Positions 4,908 through 5,825 of a DNA stretch of 5,825 nucleotides are shown here, piece after piece. The DNA is from Candidatus Bathyarchaeota archaeon (GTDB lineage Archaea; Thermoproteota; Bathyarchaeia; Bathyarchaeales; UBA233), in the NCBI GenBank assembly GCA_023488835.1, contig JAMDCS010000053.1:1-5825 (forward strand), read 5' to 3'. How positions within the stretch are numbered: the stretch's first letter is position 1; the number at the start of each line of letters is the position of its first letter. The translations under genes and the position numbers were made by a program. Below the pieces are notes generated by a model, which ran no database searches, had not been told where the DNA came from, and saw only the letters and a program-made list of their open reading frames with translations.

Positions 4908-5181
4908 CTGCTATTGACGCCAAAAAACGCCAATACCGACCTATCCCTGACATCCTATGGAAATACACGGTACTCGCAACATTCCAAGGCTCTGAATCCT
5001 ACTGGCCGTCAACTTCGGAAAACAAATGCTAATATCAGAAGCTCATCCCACCGCCAGCCCAACTCCTGCTCCACCGCAATCCATGGCTGACTTGTACTTC
5101 ATTTCAGGAGTCATAGCCATAATAATTGTCGTCGTCATCATCGGCGCTCTAATTATGCTGATGCTTCGAAAACCACCATAA
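4886..5181 (+). pseudogene. C-terminal remnant of a second PQQ/Ig surface protein
   Basis: From about 4886 one frame reads TYNLTAIDAKKRQYRPI, then PDILWKYTVLATFQGSES and YWPSTSENKC before a stop at 5032. A second frame, open from an ATG at 5026, reads MLISEAHPTASPTPAPPQS and continues into a hydrophobic helix (FISGVIAIIIVVVIIGALI) ending LRKPP and a TAA at 5181. Joined, they match the end of the gene finishing at 1577: VSINVLDSNGNFREIG, PDIPGDYTVVASFEGSE, PTASPTPIA and IRKRP. The last bases are almost identical (GAAAACGACCATAAA versus GAAAACCACCATAAA). Compared with that copy, about 15 residues between REIG and TPDI are deleted, the frame breaks near 5021-5030, and the whole propeller is missing. 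The 51-residue ORF 5026-5181 could still make a linker plus anchor, but has no sign of its own promoter. It is a truncated, frame-broken paralogue. Confidence 0.8.
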
Positions 5182-5401
5182 ACAACTGCACAACAAAAAA
5201 TCCCCTCTATTTATTTAAATAACCTTTGGGCTATTGCTCAAGTGCCCTTCCCCCTCCCTTATATATAGAAACAACCCCGAAATTCAAAAAACGGAGTTAA
5301 GAGCTATCGGTAACCCCTCATTAACCTTATAAAAAACAAACCCATTACCATCCATAATCCGTTATCCGAAAGGCTAATGGAAGAGAGAGGGAAAAGAAAA
5401 A
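5182..5401 (+). promoter_or_regulatory. Promoter and leader region of the 57-aa gene
   Basis: This 220-base gap holds no ORF. It contains two archaeal TATA-like boxes, TTATATATAG (5259-5268) and CTTATAAAAAA (5326-5336), the second with the better context. A C-rich tract, CCCTTCCCCCTCCC, lies just before the first box. The stem-loop at 5342-5380 is followed by a purine-rich ribosome-binding stretch (AGAGAGAGGG, 5382-5391) ending ten bases before the ATG at 5402. Transcripts from the first box would carry the whole stem-loop; those from the second would start inside it. Confidence 0.45.
5342..5380 (+). promoter_or_regulatory. Stem-loop in the 5' leader of the 57-aa gene
   Basis: CCATTACC (5342-5349) pairs with GG-c-TAATGG (5372-5380) with one bulged C, enclosing an inner ATAA-TCCG-TTAT hairpin. 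It ends at the ribosome-binding stretch, so folding could affect translation. No known riboswitch class is recognised. Confidence 0.3.
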
Positions 5402-5575
5402 ATGAGTCAAAACGAAAAAAGAAATGAAATTAGCGATAGAAGAAACTATAGAATCGACATAGGCGCCTATGGCAGCATAGCCATAGAAGCTCCAACAAAA
5501 GATGAGTGTTTGGAATTATTCAAAGAAGTAACCAGAACCAAGCGAGATTCAAGGTTAGACGAAGCCATAAGATAA
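5402..5575 (+). CDS. Small hypothetical protein (57 aa)
   Basis: An intact 57-residue ORF, MSQNEKRNEISDRRNYRIDI onward. It has a charged N-terminus, two short strands (NYRIDIGAYG and SIAIEAP) and a helix (TKDECLELFKEVTRTKRD) with a charged end. The strand-strand-helix pattern, with an 'IEAPTKDE' turn before the helix, recurs in small archaeal proteins of unknown role. There is one Cys, no membrane segment and no metal motif. The ATG is supported by the purine-rich ribosome-binding stretch ten bases upstream and by upstream TATA boxes. It is convergent with the phosphorylase gene, with 33 bases between the stop codons. I infer a real gene from its start signals and balanced composition; the function is unknown. 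Confidence 0.65.
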   Translation: MSQNEKRNEISDRRNYRIDIGAYGSIAIEAPTKDECLELFKEVTRTKRDSRLDEAIR

Positions 5576-5577
5576 CC

Positions 5578-5590
5578 AAAAATAATTAAC
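5578..5590 (-). terminator. T-run terminator after glgP
   Basis: On the minus strand this reads AATTATTTTTGGT, a T5 run about 25 bases past the glgP stop and next to the convergent 57-aa gene. It is the only T-tract in the gap. Composition evidence only. Confidence 0.3.
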
Positions 5591-5608
5591 TCTTAGGGCT
5601 AGCGCAAA

Positions 5609-5825
5609 TTATAGGTAAGCGTCGATTACGTATCGGCGCATCATTCTGTGGCTATTAAAGTAATACGCTATCTTGCCAATCGAGTTCTTCATCATCTTTA
5701 TCCATTCATCGTGCCTGTCGTAGAACATGGGGATGATGATGTATTCTAGTTTGTTGTAGATGTCCTCGGCTTCTTTCTGGAAAAGCGCCTGATTATCCAA
5801 GTTATCAACGTTTGGGGGTCCAATC
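5609..5825 (-). CDS. glgP: Alpha-glucan (glycogen/maltodextrin) phosphorylase, C-terminal end (partial)
   Basis: The minus-strand frame is open to the window edge, so only the last 71 residues are visible. They start IGPPNVDNLDNQALFQKEAE. The tail DIYNKLEYIIIPMFYDR, HDEWIKMMKNSIGKIAYYFN and SHRMMRRYVIDAYL matches the end of short-type alpha-glucan phosphorylases, where 'P-x-[FY]Y-x-R ... EWI-x-MMK-x-SI ... FN-[ST]-x-RM' is conserved. The enzyme (EC 2.4.1.1) releases glucose-1-phosphate from glycogen or maltodextrin using phosphate and PLP. The PLP lysine and active site lie outside the window, so catalytic integrity cannot be judged. The TTG at 5798-5800 is an internal Leu codon, not the start. 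It implies storage-glucan or maltodextrin metabolism in the host. Downstream on its strand lies a T-rich stretch (ATTATTTTTGG) before the convergent 57-aa gene. Confidence 0.88.
   Translation of the reverse strand, partial: IGPPNVDNLDNQALFQKEAEDIYNKLEYIIIPMFYDRHDEWIKMMKNSIGKIAYYFNSHRMMRRYVIDAYL

Noticed and set aside
1..5825. CRISPR array, insertion sequence or attachment site
   Set aside because: No regularly spaced direct repeats, no transposase or integrase motifs, and no terminal repeats with target duplications were found by eye.

Overview
The window looks like archaeal chromosome, most likely from the TACK branch and probably Bathyarchaeia. The evidence is an archaeal/eukaryote-type tryptophanyl-tRNA synthetase, archaeal TATA boxes with very short or absent leaders, T-tract terminators in place of hairpin terminators, and secreted beta-propeller/Ig surface proteins with a proline-rich linker and a C-terminal membrane anchor, a type common in bathyarchaeal genomes. 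The lineage is inferred from family resemblance recalled while reading, not from a search.

Layout. Bases 1-1577 (+) hold the 3' part of a large PQQ-like beta-propeller surface protein, split into two reading frames by one apparent missing base near 397-401. Bases 1708-2817 (-) encode an intact TrpRS whose C-terminal cysteine spacing resembles a [4Fe-4S] cluster site. Bases 2818-3369 contain no convincing gene but do contain a long nested stem-loop (2994-3087), a palindrome and several promoter-like boxes. Bases 3370-3612 (+) encode a small, probably leaderless protein of unknown function. Bases 3603-3837 (-) contain a frame-broken zinc-ribbon remnant. Bases 3913-4377 (+) encode a secreted or anchored beta-sandwich protein.

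Bases 4479-4907 (+) encode an unrecognised 142-residue protein that runs straight into the tail of a second PQQ/Ig surface protein (about 4886-5181), a damaged paralogue of the first gene. Bases 5402-5575 (+) encode a 57-residue hypothetical protein behind a structured leader. Bases 5609-5825 (-) are the C-terminus of an alpha-glucan (glycogen) phosphorylase that continues past the window.

How they fit together. TrpRS and the phosphorylase are housekeeping genes that flank an accessory stretch of cell-surface proteins, small unknown genes and decaying copies. No multi-gene operon is evident, since neighbours alternate strand and each has its own promoter-like box. Several single-base frame breaks in 5.8 kb, beside an intact TrpRS, mean either real pseudogene formation or uncorrected assembly indels. 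Reads would decide between these. No tRNA, rRNA, CRISPR array or complete mobile element was seen.
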